Assembly: GCA_035236585.1 (NCBI GenBank)
Contig: CP141135.1
Location: 4,994,001 to 5,058,000 of the forward strand
DNA from: Warburgia ugandensis
Lineage: Eukaryota > Streptophyta > Magnoliopsida > Canellales > Canellaceae
DNA length: 64,000 nt
Reading direction: 5' to 3'
Of the stretch, positions 13,373 to 30,700 are shown one piece after another; position 1 is the stretch's first letter; every line of letters begins with the position of its first letter. The position numbers and the translations under genes were made by a program. The notes beneath the pieces are model-generated. The model saw only the letters and a program-made list of their open reading frames with translations, was not told where the DNA came from and searched no databases.

Positions 13373-13860
13373 AACAAAGTAAAAACTACAAATGCAATGG
13401 GGATCACTTGACAACAACTTTCTAAAATTTAAGTGCTATTAAGTTGTGATCGCTAAACACGTATCAATTATCCATATATGGCACACCCTGAAAGGTCCAA
13501 AAACCTGACTAGTGCAGCAGAAATGGCATCAAAACTTTCAAGCTTAAATCAACATTAAAAAAATTTTTTGCATACATTAACAAAAGCAATAATGAGAACA
13601 AGTTGCAACAATCTATCTAGGGAAAAAACAAAGGAAACAATAGAAGATGCTCAGTGTTCAATCTTATAATGGTAAGAAAAATAATCTTGAGACCTGTTTG
13701 TATAGATCACACGTCTTACTATTTTACAACTCCAAACCTTTCAAAAGTGAACCTAATCTTAGTCACTTCTAATATTCAGAAAAGGATCACTTCTGTTGCA
13801 GTTAAAATTATCCCTAAAAGCTCTAACCCAAAATCAGTCCCTATATATTTCTCAACCTGC
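13373..13860. other. Intergenic, downstream of primase, nothing recognised
   Basis: AT-rich sequence between two Au SINEs. A 111-codon frame at 13654-13989 has no protein-like signature and its end is SINE sequence. Confidence 0.6.
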
Positions 13861-13983
13861 ATGAAGGAGAGCCTTGGCACAACAATAGAGTTGTCACTGT
13901 GTGACCTTGAGGTCACAGGTTTTCAAGGCATGGTGACAGCCTCTTGCAAAATAAAAAATAAAAAAGCAACGCAAGGCTGCATA

Positions 13984-19072
<5,089 letters not shown>

Positions 19073-19511
19073 GATTCCAGACTTGACACTGAAATAAAAT
19101 CAGACCCAACATAGCATCAAAAATGGAATTATAAAAGAGCTTCGGAAAGCAAAACAGCTAATTGAGTCAGGAAACTAGCAATTCTTTTTTGGTCATGTCT
19201 AAACTCCAGTAACCAATGGGGTACCCACATCAAAACATTAGAAATTTCTGCAGTCAGAAAATGCAGGTAAATGCACTCTGGGTGAATGAAAGCGAACTGT
19301 GTCCAAATGAATATAAAAGCAGAAAATGGGGAACGACATTTGGTTGGGTGAGGAAAAAAAAAGAAGAAGACAGGGATGCTTCAAAACAATTGCTTCAGGG
19401 AAAACCCGAAGCACCGGGAAGACACAGATAAAATGGAAAGGGAAAATGCAATAGAAAACCATAAGTAATGTCATCAATAATAAGCGGAGAGATCTGATAA
19501 CGAACAGATTA

Positions 19512-19633
19512 CCAGAAATGTCTCGATCAAAACTCTGAAAGAAAATCTCCCGGGGAGAATTTCTGCTTGCAAAACGGGGTAAAATGAAACCTGCAAGTTG
19601 TTCAAGGGAAAAAACGCGGGAAGGTTCTTGCTC
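19512..19633 (-). other. Putative non-coding first exon of the primase gene
   Basis: The coding start exon begins at an acceptor (19088), so transcription must start further upstream. On the minus strand ATTTCTG|GTAATCTG at about 19512 is a plausible donor, placed downstream of the E2F-like site. The 5' end is not visible from sequence alone. A donor at CATGAG|GTGTGT near 19687 is an alternative. Confidence 0.35.
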
Positions 19634-19644
19634 TTGGCGCCAAA
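19634..19644 (-). promoter_or_regulatory. E2F-type site upstream of the primase gene
   Basis: The minus strand reads TTTGGCGCCAA, containing the exact E2F consensus TTTSSCGC (TTTGGCGC, 19644-19637); the core TTGGCGCCAA is palindromic. It lies about 0.56 kb upstream of the ATG and just upstream of the inferred first exon. E2F control at G1/S of primase and other replication genes is well established in plants and animals. Confidence 0.6.
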
Positions 19645-19740
19645 CGAGGGACATATAAAGACGGACCGAATGGTAAGGTAACACACCTCATGGTCTGTCG
19701 TCCGTAGAAGCGCCCCACTTTTGCATGATCCGTTCATCTA

Positions 19741-19903
19741 AAAAGGCAAACCCGGTGCACGAAGCTTTAGTCTATGTAGGGTCCAGAGAAGGGGCGGATC
19801 ACAAGAACATACAGTAGGCGGTCTTATCTTATATTTTGTAAGAGGTTGATTTCATGCCTTAAACCTGTGACCTCCAAGGTCACATAATCCGTTATCGCTT
19901 TTA
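19741..19903 (-). mobile_element. Au SINE just upstream of the primase promoter
   Basis: Reverse orientation, starting ~100 bp upstream of the E2F-type site. The GGAGCCTTGG head end is lost or degraded. Confidence 0.75.
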
Positions 19904-21713
19904 TTTTGAATGTGAACTGGTTAAAGAAACAGAGGGATGCGATGATTTTAATATCTGAAAAATCGTTCTCTTGGAACAGGCAGTAAGAAACAGTGTATAA
20001 ACATTGGTCTAAAGGTGGATCCCATCAATTCAAGAGCAGGGTATTCTTACTGACACAACTTGGTTACTCGCAGCGTGGGGTCAAAAGTTTGGTGGTCCAA
20101 ATTGCTCATATCCTAGGATACACCAAAATCAGACGCCAGTTCTTATTTTAGCTCTCTTTTGGTTGAATCCAAGCCATTCATCTTGTTTGGAAAATTTAAA
20201 CCACTTTCTTGCAGAAATTCTTATGCTTAGGCTGTTCAAGCTATTAAATGGTTATAATACATAATAAACAAGCTGCCATGATTAACTTACCGTTTACTAC
20301 CTTCATTGAGTGTATTCTAAAACAAGAAATCTCTTAAAGTATCACTCATCATAACATAGCCCACAAGACGAATGATTTAGATCAATACCAAAATTTTGAC
20401 ACTATATAATGCAAGTCGAATATACACAGCAAGGCATCTGCCAGTCACCACTGCTTTTGATATTTTGAAACAGGTCAAGCATACACACCCAAAAGGAGAG
20501 GAAGGTGTACAAACTCATTTTTTTATACCAAGGTAAAACTTTTATGGCAAATCTAAACCATTTCTAATATTAGGTATAAAGTAAATAGGTTAGAACTCAA
20601 ATTTCATATCCACACTTAATGGTTATAGGTTATGTTTTCAGTTACAACTTAAGACCATTTATTTTAATATTTTTTAAATTTATTTTTAATATTTTTTTCA
20701 AAGGGCCAAAACAAGTCATTAAGATCATCAAAACATGATGAACGACTTAAATCTACAAAAAGGCTCTACTTTGTTAGAAAAATGGGCTTGTGCGCCTTTC
20801 TCTCCTCTTAAGCATGTACACCTAGGGGACTGTTTGGAGAAATAGAAAAATCATTGGCTGTGATTTTTAACTAAAAAGCACCCTCTTGAGCCCGCTACCA
20901 AATCTTGGTAAACCAAACATGATGAACGGCTTAAATGTCCAAAAATCAACGCCCTCGGGTCGCCCCTAGATTCAGCCAAACATGGAAAAGATATTATCCG
21001 CAGCCAGTTTCAGCTGAAATCACTTCTCCTTCTGTTGGTATCGACTGATATCTCCATTCATCGATTCACACACAAGTTTTGACTTCAGCTGCCAGTGATT
21101 CAAAGTTTCTTGAGAAATTGATTTATGCCTTGACGCAATAGTAAAGTTGTTGTCATGTGACTTAAGGTTACGGGTTCAGGATAAGGCTGTGTACTATAGA
21201 TCCCTGTAGTCTGCCCCTTTTCTGTACCCTGCGTAGGCAGGATCTCTGCCCTTTTGTTGAATTATTGTGCACTCAGTGAAATACCACGTCAAATTTTCAG
21301 CTCTTATGTGATCAAGTACTGACGGATACTGTTAGATGAATCCAAAGGCTAAACTTTCGAGCTTACTGCTGCTGGTGGAAAGAATTAACAGGCAACGATC
21401 CACAAACTAGTAAATATACAATAAACATCCATTGCCAAATGCAGACATTTTCAATTCAAAATGAGAGACGAAACCAAAACAAAACGCCACATTTGCAATA
21501 CATTCCGGTTGTGTTGAGGGATCAAACCAGAACCCGAACCCAATGTCCAAATAAAATGCTTACATCAAGGGAAACTCTCTGGTGTCGAACTCGGATTGAT
21601 GAATGAGTATGAGCCTACAAAATTTGACTTGAGAACTAACTTTCTCAAATAATTTGACAATGCCTTTTAAGGGTAGAAGTATGAAGAAAGAACATAATCT
21701 GTATCTGTTCCGT
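19904..21713. other. Intergenic between NOC4 3' end and primase promoter
   Basis: Apart from the deleted Au SINE at 21125-21255, nothing recognisable. It must hold the NOC4 3' UTR (just below 21714) and the distal primase promoter. Confidence 0.6.
21125..21255 (+). mobile_element. Au SINE, internally deleted
   Basis: Head TGCCTTGACGCAATAG, box B GTTACGGGTTCAGG, then a jump to AAGGCTGTGTACTATAG. About 35 bases present in the other copies are missing. Confidence 0.7.
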
Positions 21714-24700
21714 TTAGGTGCACTCTATCCGTTGCCTCTTGGATGTATAGTTGTCTTGCTCGAATGTTTTCGCTTCCCCATTTTTGCCATTCGCGGTTTC
21801 CGGTTCAGTGCTTTTTGTGGAAGCAAATGCCCAGCCTGGAAAGTCGGACTCCGAGAATAGAGAGGTTGGAGTTACTTTGTAGAATGCAAGAGGGACCTGT
21901 TTTACCCGCCGGCGAATCTGCGCTCACAAATTCAATGAAACATTTGTACATTCAGCAGTAGGAAACTTCAACAAACTAAATGTGTTTCATAGCAGCTGAA
22001 GCCAAACATATTGGCGTCGTGGCATGGACTGTAGATCAAATAAATGAACCAGGTTTGGATTGCAGTGGAATCTCACCTCCTCTCTAAATATTGTTGAATA
22101 TGAACCGGCACTGAAATCGTTCACTGTGATTTCAGAAGTTTTTGCTCTGACTGTCAAATCATTCTCAAGTGAAGCTACAAATCTGAAATAAAATGAATAT
22201 AATTAGCAATTCGTACAACAGAAACACTAAGGAATGATCGTGTAAGGTTGTCAGGTTACCTGGAAACTGCAGGACAGTAATGATGGCGAAGAGTATCTAG
22301 TTCCCACAAAGAACTTCCTGTAACGAAAAGACTATGAGTTCGGGCACAAGAAGAAACGAGATGGGACCCGGAGATTACGAATCGAAAAATATCAAAAGTC
22401 GTGCAGTAACTCAAGAGGAAAAGAAGAAAGAAAAGGAACAGCGGAGTGAAATGTAGTATCTGATAAATCAAAGCATTATGGCATCAAACAACAAAACTAT
22501 ACCATGCAACTAGGACTCTGCCAAAATAAACAAAATTGCATAACAAGAAGAAACCTTATATACTGATCTACCAGGAGCATTTACCCACTTGAATCACAAA
22601 CATTATCCAGACACAAGACATGCATGACTAGAACAAAGCTCCCAAGTGCCTTCTGAAGAAAGGCACATGTTAAGAAAACATAGAAACTCCAGGGGAAGCA
22701 AGCAACAGATAAAGGAGATAATGGTAAACTCAAGCACCTGTATGAAAATTTGAACAAATATATAGATCCAGTAACCATAGAGAACGCAAATAACGACGTG
22801 TGTCAATGAAGAGTAGAGTAGCCATGGTAGGAGGCTATAAAACAACTCATGATCATCATTCATTCAGGGAGAAAAAACAACTGAGTTTCGTAGACAAAAT
22901 ATTCGCTTCTTGTTCAAGCCGAACCAAGGGAACAAATTTATATCCATGCCAGCATTTAGATAGTACAATTTTGACAAATACTTCTTCAAGTTAAGTGAAG
23001 GGGAGCCTTGGCGCAATGGTAAAAGTTGTCATCGTGTGACCTTGAGGTCACGGGTTCAAGGCGTGGAAACAGCCTCTTGCAAAATGCAAGGTAAGGCTGT
23101 GTACTTTAGGCCCTTGTGGTCCGCGCCTGCCCCGGACCCCGCATAGGCAGGAGCTTCATGCACCGGGGCTGCCCTTTTACTTCTTCAAGTTAAGTACTAC
23201 TAATCAAGTGGCAATTCTTAGTTCTATTTAAATTGGTTTGAGACATGTTAACAAGCTTTTTTCCAATAAACTAAGAATACAAACAGAGCCTAAGAAAGGA
23301 ATTTACTCATGGCATCAGACTTCGCGGGATCTCTTTCCTCATTCTTAAACCGGTCAACACCCAATCTTCTGTCATACATATCAGGCCCACCATCAGATTC
23401 CCTTGTATTTCCACCAGCATCATCTTCCCTATTTGAATCTCCATTAGTTTCACCATCAGGTTGCTGCAGAAACAGCATAATAATCACCACCACCCAAAGT
23501 CTAGACAGCTTTTCAATCATTGAGGGAGAATAATATCTATAATAGCACATTATTTATTTTTCAAAATTCATGAAGTTTGGTGATGGAAAATAAAATGTGA
23601 CGTCAAATCCAAAGAAACAAGTGCCACTACTGCAGCACGTATTTGTATGTTCTGCAGCTCTGGTCCATTTCATGCAGGGTTGGAAAGAGAGACAAAAGAT
23701 ACTCGTTGGGGGCATCCTAGTCTGCCTGAAAGGAGAGTGAAGATACTCCGCCTGAATCATCTAGAAGTTTAAGGCCTAAGTTCTTACCAGTCAATTCCAG
23801 CATTTATCATTTTTTCCAAAATAAAAAGGTCTCACTTCTGTTCTTATTTATTTGAGATGATCTGGTTTGTTGATTGAAATGGAGGCTCATGTCTTTTGAC
23901 TCGTGCGTATTTTATGGACAATTGATCTGTTTCCTTTTTTTATGTAGGTTCGCAACTTCAAACCAGAAAAACTCCTATGGGTTCTTTATCTTATTCCATC
24001 TCAAGACCATCTGCAATGAGAAAATATTGAAATAAATACAGAGGTATTTACTGTCTCTTGGTGGGCATCTTTCATTTTAATTTTTTTAGTTGCAATTTTG
24101 GGTTATAATTGTTTTACATCAGAATTTTATCGAATTTGGAATGAAAGAACTTTATCGAATTTGAAATGTTTTCATTCACTGATATGGATGGAGGATCTTG
24201 ATTTATATGAGTTACTTGTAAGGTTTATACTGTTTGTTACTTGGGAAACAATCCATCAAGAATATTATCATTTCTTGCACAATGCCCATTAGTTGGTATA
24301 TTAGTAGATTATGGTGGAGGATAATGTGCAGGGCTATATTTGACAGACTTCTAGCACTGGAGTTTGCAAGATATCAGATCTGATTGGTATAACAATGAGA
24401 CAGTATTCTTGCATGAGAAAGTAAACTTCGCCGCAATAAAGCATGTCTAATTGGGGAACAGAGTTTAAAACAAAAGAAGATGGTCAATGAACTACAACCA
24501 CAACAGTGGATAACTAGTAAGACTTCAAAACTTAGTTCAAAAACAGATCAAGAATATGTAACAAGTTATTTGGCAGGTAGTAAGTTGGTAGTATGGAAAA
24601 AGTACAACCCCGTAAGAAAACCCACAAGCTAAGATGAAGACCATCTGCAAAGCCCACATGAAACTACAGAAAACCGCATAGGATTCAAGCACTTAACTGA

Positions 24701-27700
24701 GTGGGTTAAGTGCTTTGTCTCACAATCAAGAGGTTTTAGTTTCAAGTTCACCACTTACCTATTAAGAAAAAAAGGGGGAAATTATAAGAGGGTGCGGGTT
24801 ATAAATGGTTAAATTTGGAGCATAATCATGATCTCCTATCAGAACAATCATATTTATTTAGGTCACAAAAGCTCATGGCTACACCTGAAAATCATACAAA
24901 AAAAAATAAAAAATGAATGCATTTGGAATGAAGTCGAAAGAGATTTGATTGTATATGTATCATGAAAAGAGGCAAAAGAAACTCTGAATACAATGGAAAA
25001 GACTGTTACATGCACCGAAACAAGAATACAATTTGTTTATCATAGACTTACACATGTGCAGGAGCTGAATTCTGGTTTCTTTTCTAAGATCAAAGCAAAC
25101 CAAGAAGAATGACTACAAACTGTTTGCTAGGCTAACTCAAAGTGCAGAAACAGTTCCACATATGTTGTGGCAGAGTTGATTTTGTTGTACTTACATGACG
25201 AACACATAAACATGCATTTTCCATCATTCAAAGAAGTAAGACTGAAAAATCCTTTTCAAGTTTGTGATTTCTTCAGAGGAGATGAAAGCATCATATATTT
25301 GAATGTTTCAAGTCATAGTTAAAAGATATGTTTGACAAAGCTCCATCAAAGACTAATCTATGAAAGCAACAACATTCACAGAGGCAATCTATATAGCAAT
25401 ACACTGCAACAAAAATGATGAGTATAAACAATGAATGCCTCCTTGATTGTTGCTCTTTGGATGAGCCTTAATTGGTGATTATTGCTATTGCCTTTCTTCA
25501 ACATAACTCCTAACCATGTCTTGAACAGACAACTATACAGTGTCCTCCATCCAGTCTAAAAAAGGGCACCTCTAAAGAAACTCATTTCACTGTGTTGATT
25601 TACTCATGCAAACAAGATAAAAGGCAATATTGAACTTATTTGTTACATAGCTACTATCAATATTGAACTTATTTGTTACATAGGGAGTATATCTTTGAGA
25701 TACCTATACTGCCAGACCTTATAAAAGAGAAAAGAAACATCAAATGCTCATTGTAGCAGTCAAGATACACAAAACATTACATGAATGCAGGAAATTCCTA
25801 AAAAGAAAAAAAGAAAAGAAAACCATAGGTAGGTAAGAAAGCCTCTAAAATCACATCCTGAAACTAAATGGCATTTGGATAGCTGAAGCAAGCAAAGACC
25901 ATTTGAATCAATCTTGTAAGTAGGTACCAGTATGGGCTAAAACGACATCCGAAGCATCCCATACACATTCTCAAAGATGCAGAAATAATAACTAAGAAAC
26001 CAATAGCAGGCTGATAATGCCAAAACATTCTACTGTCTTAATCCATAGCATAATAGAGACAATGCAGAAAGACTATTATTATATGCCAAGGAGCAAGCAT
26101 ATACCATCCATGATTGCATACAAGTAGATATGGATATCACACATCACTTAGTCTCAATGTCAAGAAAGTTTGGCAAAGACGATGCATAAACAAGAGACAT
26201 TGAATGTCACTGAGGGATTGAGACAGATACAGAGACAGAGAAGATGGAAGATTTACCCAATGAACCAAACAGTTAATCGATGGGTGCCTGCGCAGAAGAT
26301 TGTGAATGATAGCTATTATAACTAATGCTCCTGAAGGAGGAACAGAGAGTGCCAGTCTGCTCAATTTCTTTGCAAAAGCAGCAGCCAAATATGCTGGAAG
26401 AAGTGGAGATTTCAAACAAGAATCCAAAAGCTGCACCAAAATAATGAATTGTATTAGAAAAATCCAATCCTAGAATCATGTCATTACATTTTATAAAAAA
26501 TGGAGAAATTTTTTAATGGCCTCCCAGATCAGATGTTCATTGTTATATTATGATCTTCCCAAAAAGTAATTTACTTCTTTACAAAGAAATAGCACTTTTT
26601 TTTTGAGATTATGTATAATCTAAGTGCTTTTGCATCCAACATGAAGAGCCACTAGTTCTATGCGACTATATAATGGGCCATGCGTAAATCTCTAGGGTTG
26701 TGGTGCTTTGTCAAAAAAATCAATCCAGTTAATGAACTGATGAAATGTAATTCTTTTTCCTTCTATGTTTTTCTCCATCATTACATCTGCTAACGATCTT
26801 GTGGACTCCATGGCCAAAACAGGAGTTATAGGGACCATTGTACATAGGGCAATCTCTGCCCTCTTGGGACCTATTCACTGTAATATCTAATGTTTCAATA
26901 ATTAAATAAGACCCAGATTAAAAACAAAGATAGATAAATCTTGAAATGCACCGGAATTATAAGAAGAATTCTGAGTCCAGTCATTGAAGTGAGATTTTCT
27001 TGTTTATGTAAACTTTAGTCATCCACTAAATACAAGTGGAACTAACAGTCATTGAACCTTTGATCTGATCATTAGCCCCTGGAAATGTTAAGACATGCTT
27101 CACACTCAACAGTCTTACATCCTCGATCCAAATGGCATTAATTGTAAGCATACATCAAGAGATTGGAATCTCAGCAAGGAAAACCCCAAAGTCCATCATG
27201 TTGTCTGGAGATAGCCCCACCATAACAATTTCCATGATCGCTGAAACATGGGTGACGTGTACAAAGGACGATCTTGGTTCACATACTTTGCCTATTTGAA
27301 AAGTTCAACCAGTCTTATTGGTCATAATTGTAATTATAGTTTCCATGCACCAAGGTACATGTGTAATAGTCTGAGGGCCCCACACACAACAATATTACCG
27401 ATGCTTTGTTTTACAAATTTTTTTTAGCAAAAGTCTTTTCTTTAGAACTTGTTTTATAAAACCCAAGTCATCATTTCTCAAATTTTGAATTAAAAAGGGA
27501 AAAATGGTCAAACCACTTATAATAAAAAACTTAAGACATGAATATGTGTAATATACTTGGAAAATTGATTAAAATGACACTAAGTACATTAAATTCTGAG
27601 TTAGAATGAAAAATCCCTAATTTTCTCCATTTTTGAATAAAAGGGTAAAATGGTCCTTTTACCTATAACCAAGATTTAAAATATGAATATTTGGAATGTA

Positions 27701-30700
27701 CTTGAAAAATCGGAATGCACTCGAAAAATTGATTCCAATGCCATTAAGTACACTAAAATATGAGTTTAGATAAATAATATCCAATTTTCTCTATTTTTAT
27801 GAATAAAAAGGGCAAAAAGATCTTTTCACATGAAAGTGGGTCAACGTTCTAGAAGCAACAATAATTGAGCAATGCACTACTAGATTGTAGTCGAAGAAAA
27901 GGTGGAGGTGGAAACTCCACCCATGAATAAAATAAAAAAAAGAAATAAAGAGATTTTTATGAAAAAAATATTTTAAAATTCTAAAATTTGCCTATAAATA
28001 CCTCTAAAAATTCTACCAAAATTTTCAATACTCCACCATGGAATGTCCTAGATTCCCAAGGAAAATCAGAGCCAAAATCCTCCCCCATCTCCCCCAATCT
28101 CTCTTTTTCCCTCTTTCTCTCTCCTCTATCTAGAATAATACCAAGAACCCTAAATTCAATTAGTCACTCCGTTCCAGATCAAATTTCACAAATCCCACCG
28201 TCCATACTGTTCTGAATTCTCTAATATACAAAACCTCAAAAGCATTTTCAAGATCCAACGGTTCATGCAATGGAAAAAAACAAAACATGATGTATTTGGT
28301 GAGTTATAGCATACAGCGAGGATTTCTTTATTTTTGGCATCAATTCTTCATTTATGAGCAAATCAGGTAGGTGGATAATCATCCAATATTCATTTTATGT
28401 CATGTGTTATAATTTTAGTTTCACTCGATTTGATTTTCTGTTAAATTTTCAAAAAATCAAGTTCTGGTGAAAAACCCTCCAGATCTACATCATGGAGGGC
28501 TCAGATGGAAAATCTAAGCCATCCAATCTATTCAAAAGGGTCCAAAACCCTTAGGGATGAAATATCAGCCTATGTATTGGAGATTTGATGGCCCAATTTG
28601 AAGGAGAAAGGTAGTTGGTGATTTGACGGTCCGACCAAGATCATCTCACCATTTCTAGGTCACCACCCCATTTCCACCGGTGGTCACTGGTAAAATGAGG
28701 CAAGACAACCGGTTCAGCCGGTTCCGCCTGTTTTGTCTTGTTCTAACGGCCAGATCAAATCTGGACTGTTAAAACGATTGTGAACTTAAAATTTCAATTC
28801 CGGAGTCATTTGAACTCCAAATCAAGATTGGAAAGAAGCTATGAAAAGCTTGTAAAGTCTAGTTTCTGATGAAATCATAAAATTTAAGAAATAATTCAAG
28901 AAACTTTCTGTTTAGAGGAAATAAGCTTCTAATTTTCATGATCTATAAAAATTATGATGATCAGATCTATTGATGTTATAATGTTATGGATATGTGAAAT
29001 TTATGATTTATTATGACAGATCTATGATAATTTAAGAAATCTACCCTTTATGGTAGAAATACCCTAAAATTTGTAAAAGAACCCACTTAATTGATAAGAT
29101 TAAGTATGATCAGACCCTATGGATGGGTTGAAGGTATGTGATAATGATGATATCCAGTGATATTGTGGACTTAATATGACAAAAATGTGTGGATATGATT
29201 TTGGACCTGAAAAGTAAAAACCCTCAATCAAAGGAAAAGACTTAAGATCTAATGGTCAGATCATACTAAAAGCCTCTAATGATGTAAATTTATTAGTTTG
29301 GTTTCATGTAATTGTTAATTTCAGTTTAACTTTTATTTATGACATGATTATAGGATCCATGATAGTTATTTCTTCATTTACATGTAAATGTCTACATGTT
29401 GTTAGATGGTTAGATGTAATCATCTTAGGTCCATGTTGGTACATATAATTCCCTTTAAATATTCTTAGGTTAAGTAATTTATGAATAAGGGCCATGTTAG
29501 TTTTATTCCATTAGCTTAAGTTACTTATGGAATCATGATTTAGGATCATGTTAGTTTAATTTGATGTCATTGGTTAAGCTACTTCCATTAATTAGGGATC
29601 ATGCTAGCATAAGTATTATAATTCTTAGGTTGTTAAATTTATGTTAGTTTTATGCTTTGAAGCTTATAATTCAATTATTGTTAAATTTTATTAGTAGATG
29701 TAATTGTTAAGTAGTTATGACAAAAAGAGCACAAAACACCAAAAATGTAACCTAATGAGAATTTAATGTTTTATGACACAAATAAGAAGGAATGACTTGA
29801 CTTGGACTTAATTAGTAAGGGCTGTAGTTAGTATGACAATATAAGGAATGGTTTACCATTTCCTTAACCCAAATTAGGAGAATAATACACATCCATGAAT
29901 GACATTGTATATGATCATGGACATTAATAAAAATCAAGTAGAGATAAATTAGGGTTTACAAGCTCATAGAAATCTTATGGAAGGTTGAGCTACGGTCACT
30001 CCAGTGAAAGCTGAACATTGTGGTTAAGGGGATATTTAAAGAGCCTCGCTCTTCCCCCACCTTATGGCAACGTTTGTTGAGGTCTAAACATCTCTTTATA
30101 TGAGGATTGAAGTAGTCACTTTTTGAGCAGACTGTAGTTGATAAGCCTTAGTCAATTGGAAATAAGACGAGCTGTCTAGAATTATGAGTAAATAAATTAT
30201 CTTCAAACCAGTAAAACACTAACTGGTTGAGAAATAATAATAAGAACATAAAAGGTTAGCAAATTATTTAATCCTAATAAAATTTTTAAATAAGATGAGG
30301 ATGATCAAACAAGATCCAAGAGAGATATTAAATGATCAAAAACAACAAAAGAAAAGAAATACACATGTACAGTAGATTATACTTGTAATATAGAGTTATT
30401 AGATTAGAAGATCTGAACCCTTGATCATGTATGATTCAAGGAGAAAAGATTCAGATCATCCTACTTAGGGACGATCAAAAGACTATGTAGTATTTACCTT
30501 TGGATAGAACGATGACATTATAGTATGATTTGACAGATATACGTTGATCAAGACTATGACAGACTTCAAGGAGTAAGAATACCCTATTGAGGTAGGAGGA
30601 TTTTATGAATGAATCTATATGAAAGATGCATGTTGAATACATGATCTTATGTATAGAAATGATGACATGTATAATGCTAATACCTTGTACTAAATCTTTA

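Larger units (their letters stand above)
23464..26256 (-). other. NOC4 intron 11, no nested gene seen
   Basis: 2.8 kb between the exon ending NCLVHW and the exon starting [10 protein letters not shown]-rich. It contains a possible tRNA-derived SINE head near 24695-24790 and an interrupted 26-bp direct repeat at 25625-25683. Otherwise nothing recognisable. Confidence 0.7.

Noticed and set aside
21654-21961. Two plus-strand frames of about 70 codons
   Set aside because: They are antisense shadows of the last NOC4 exon.
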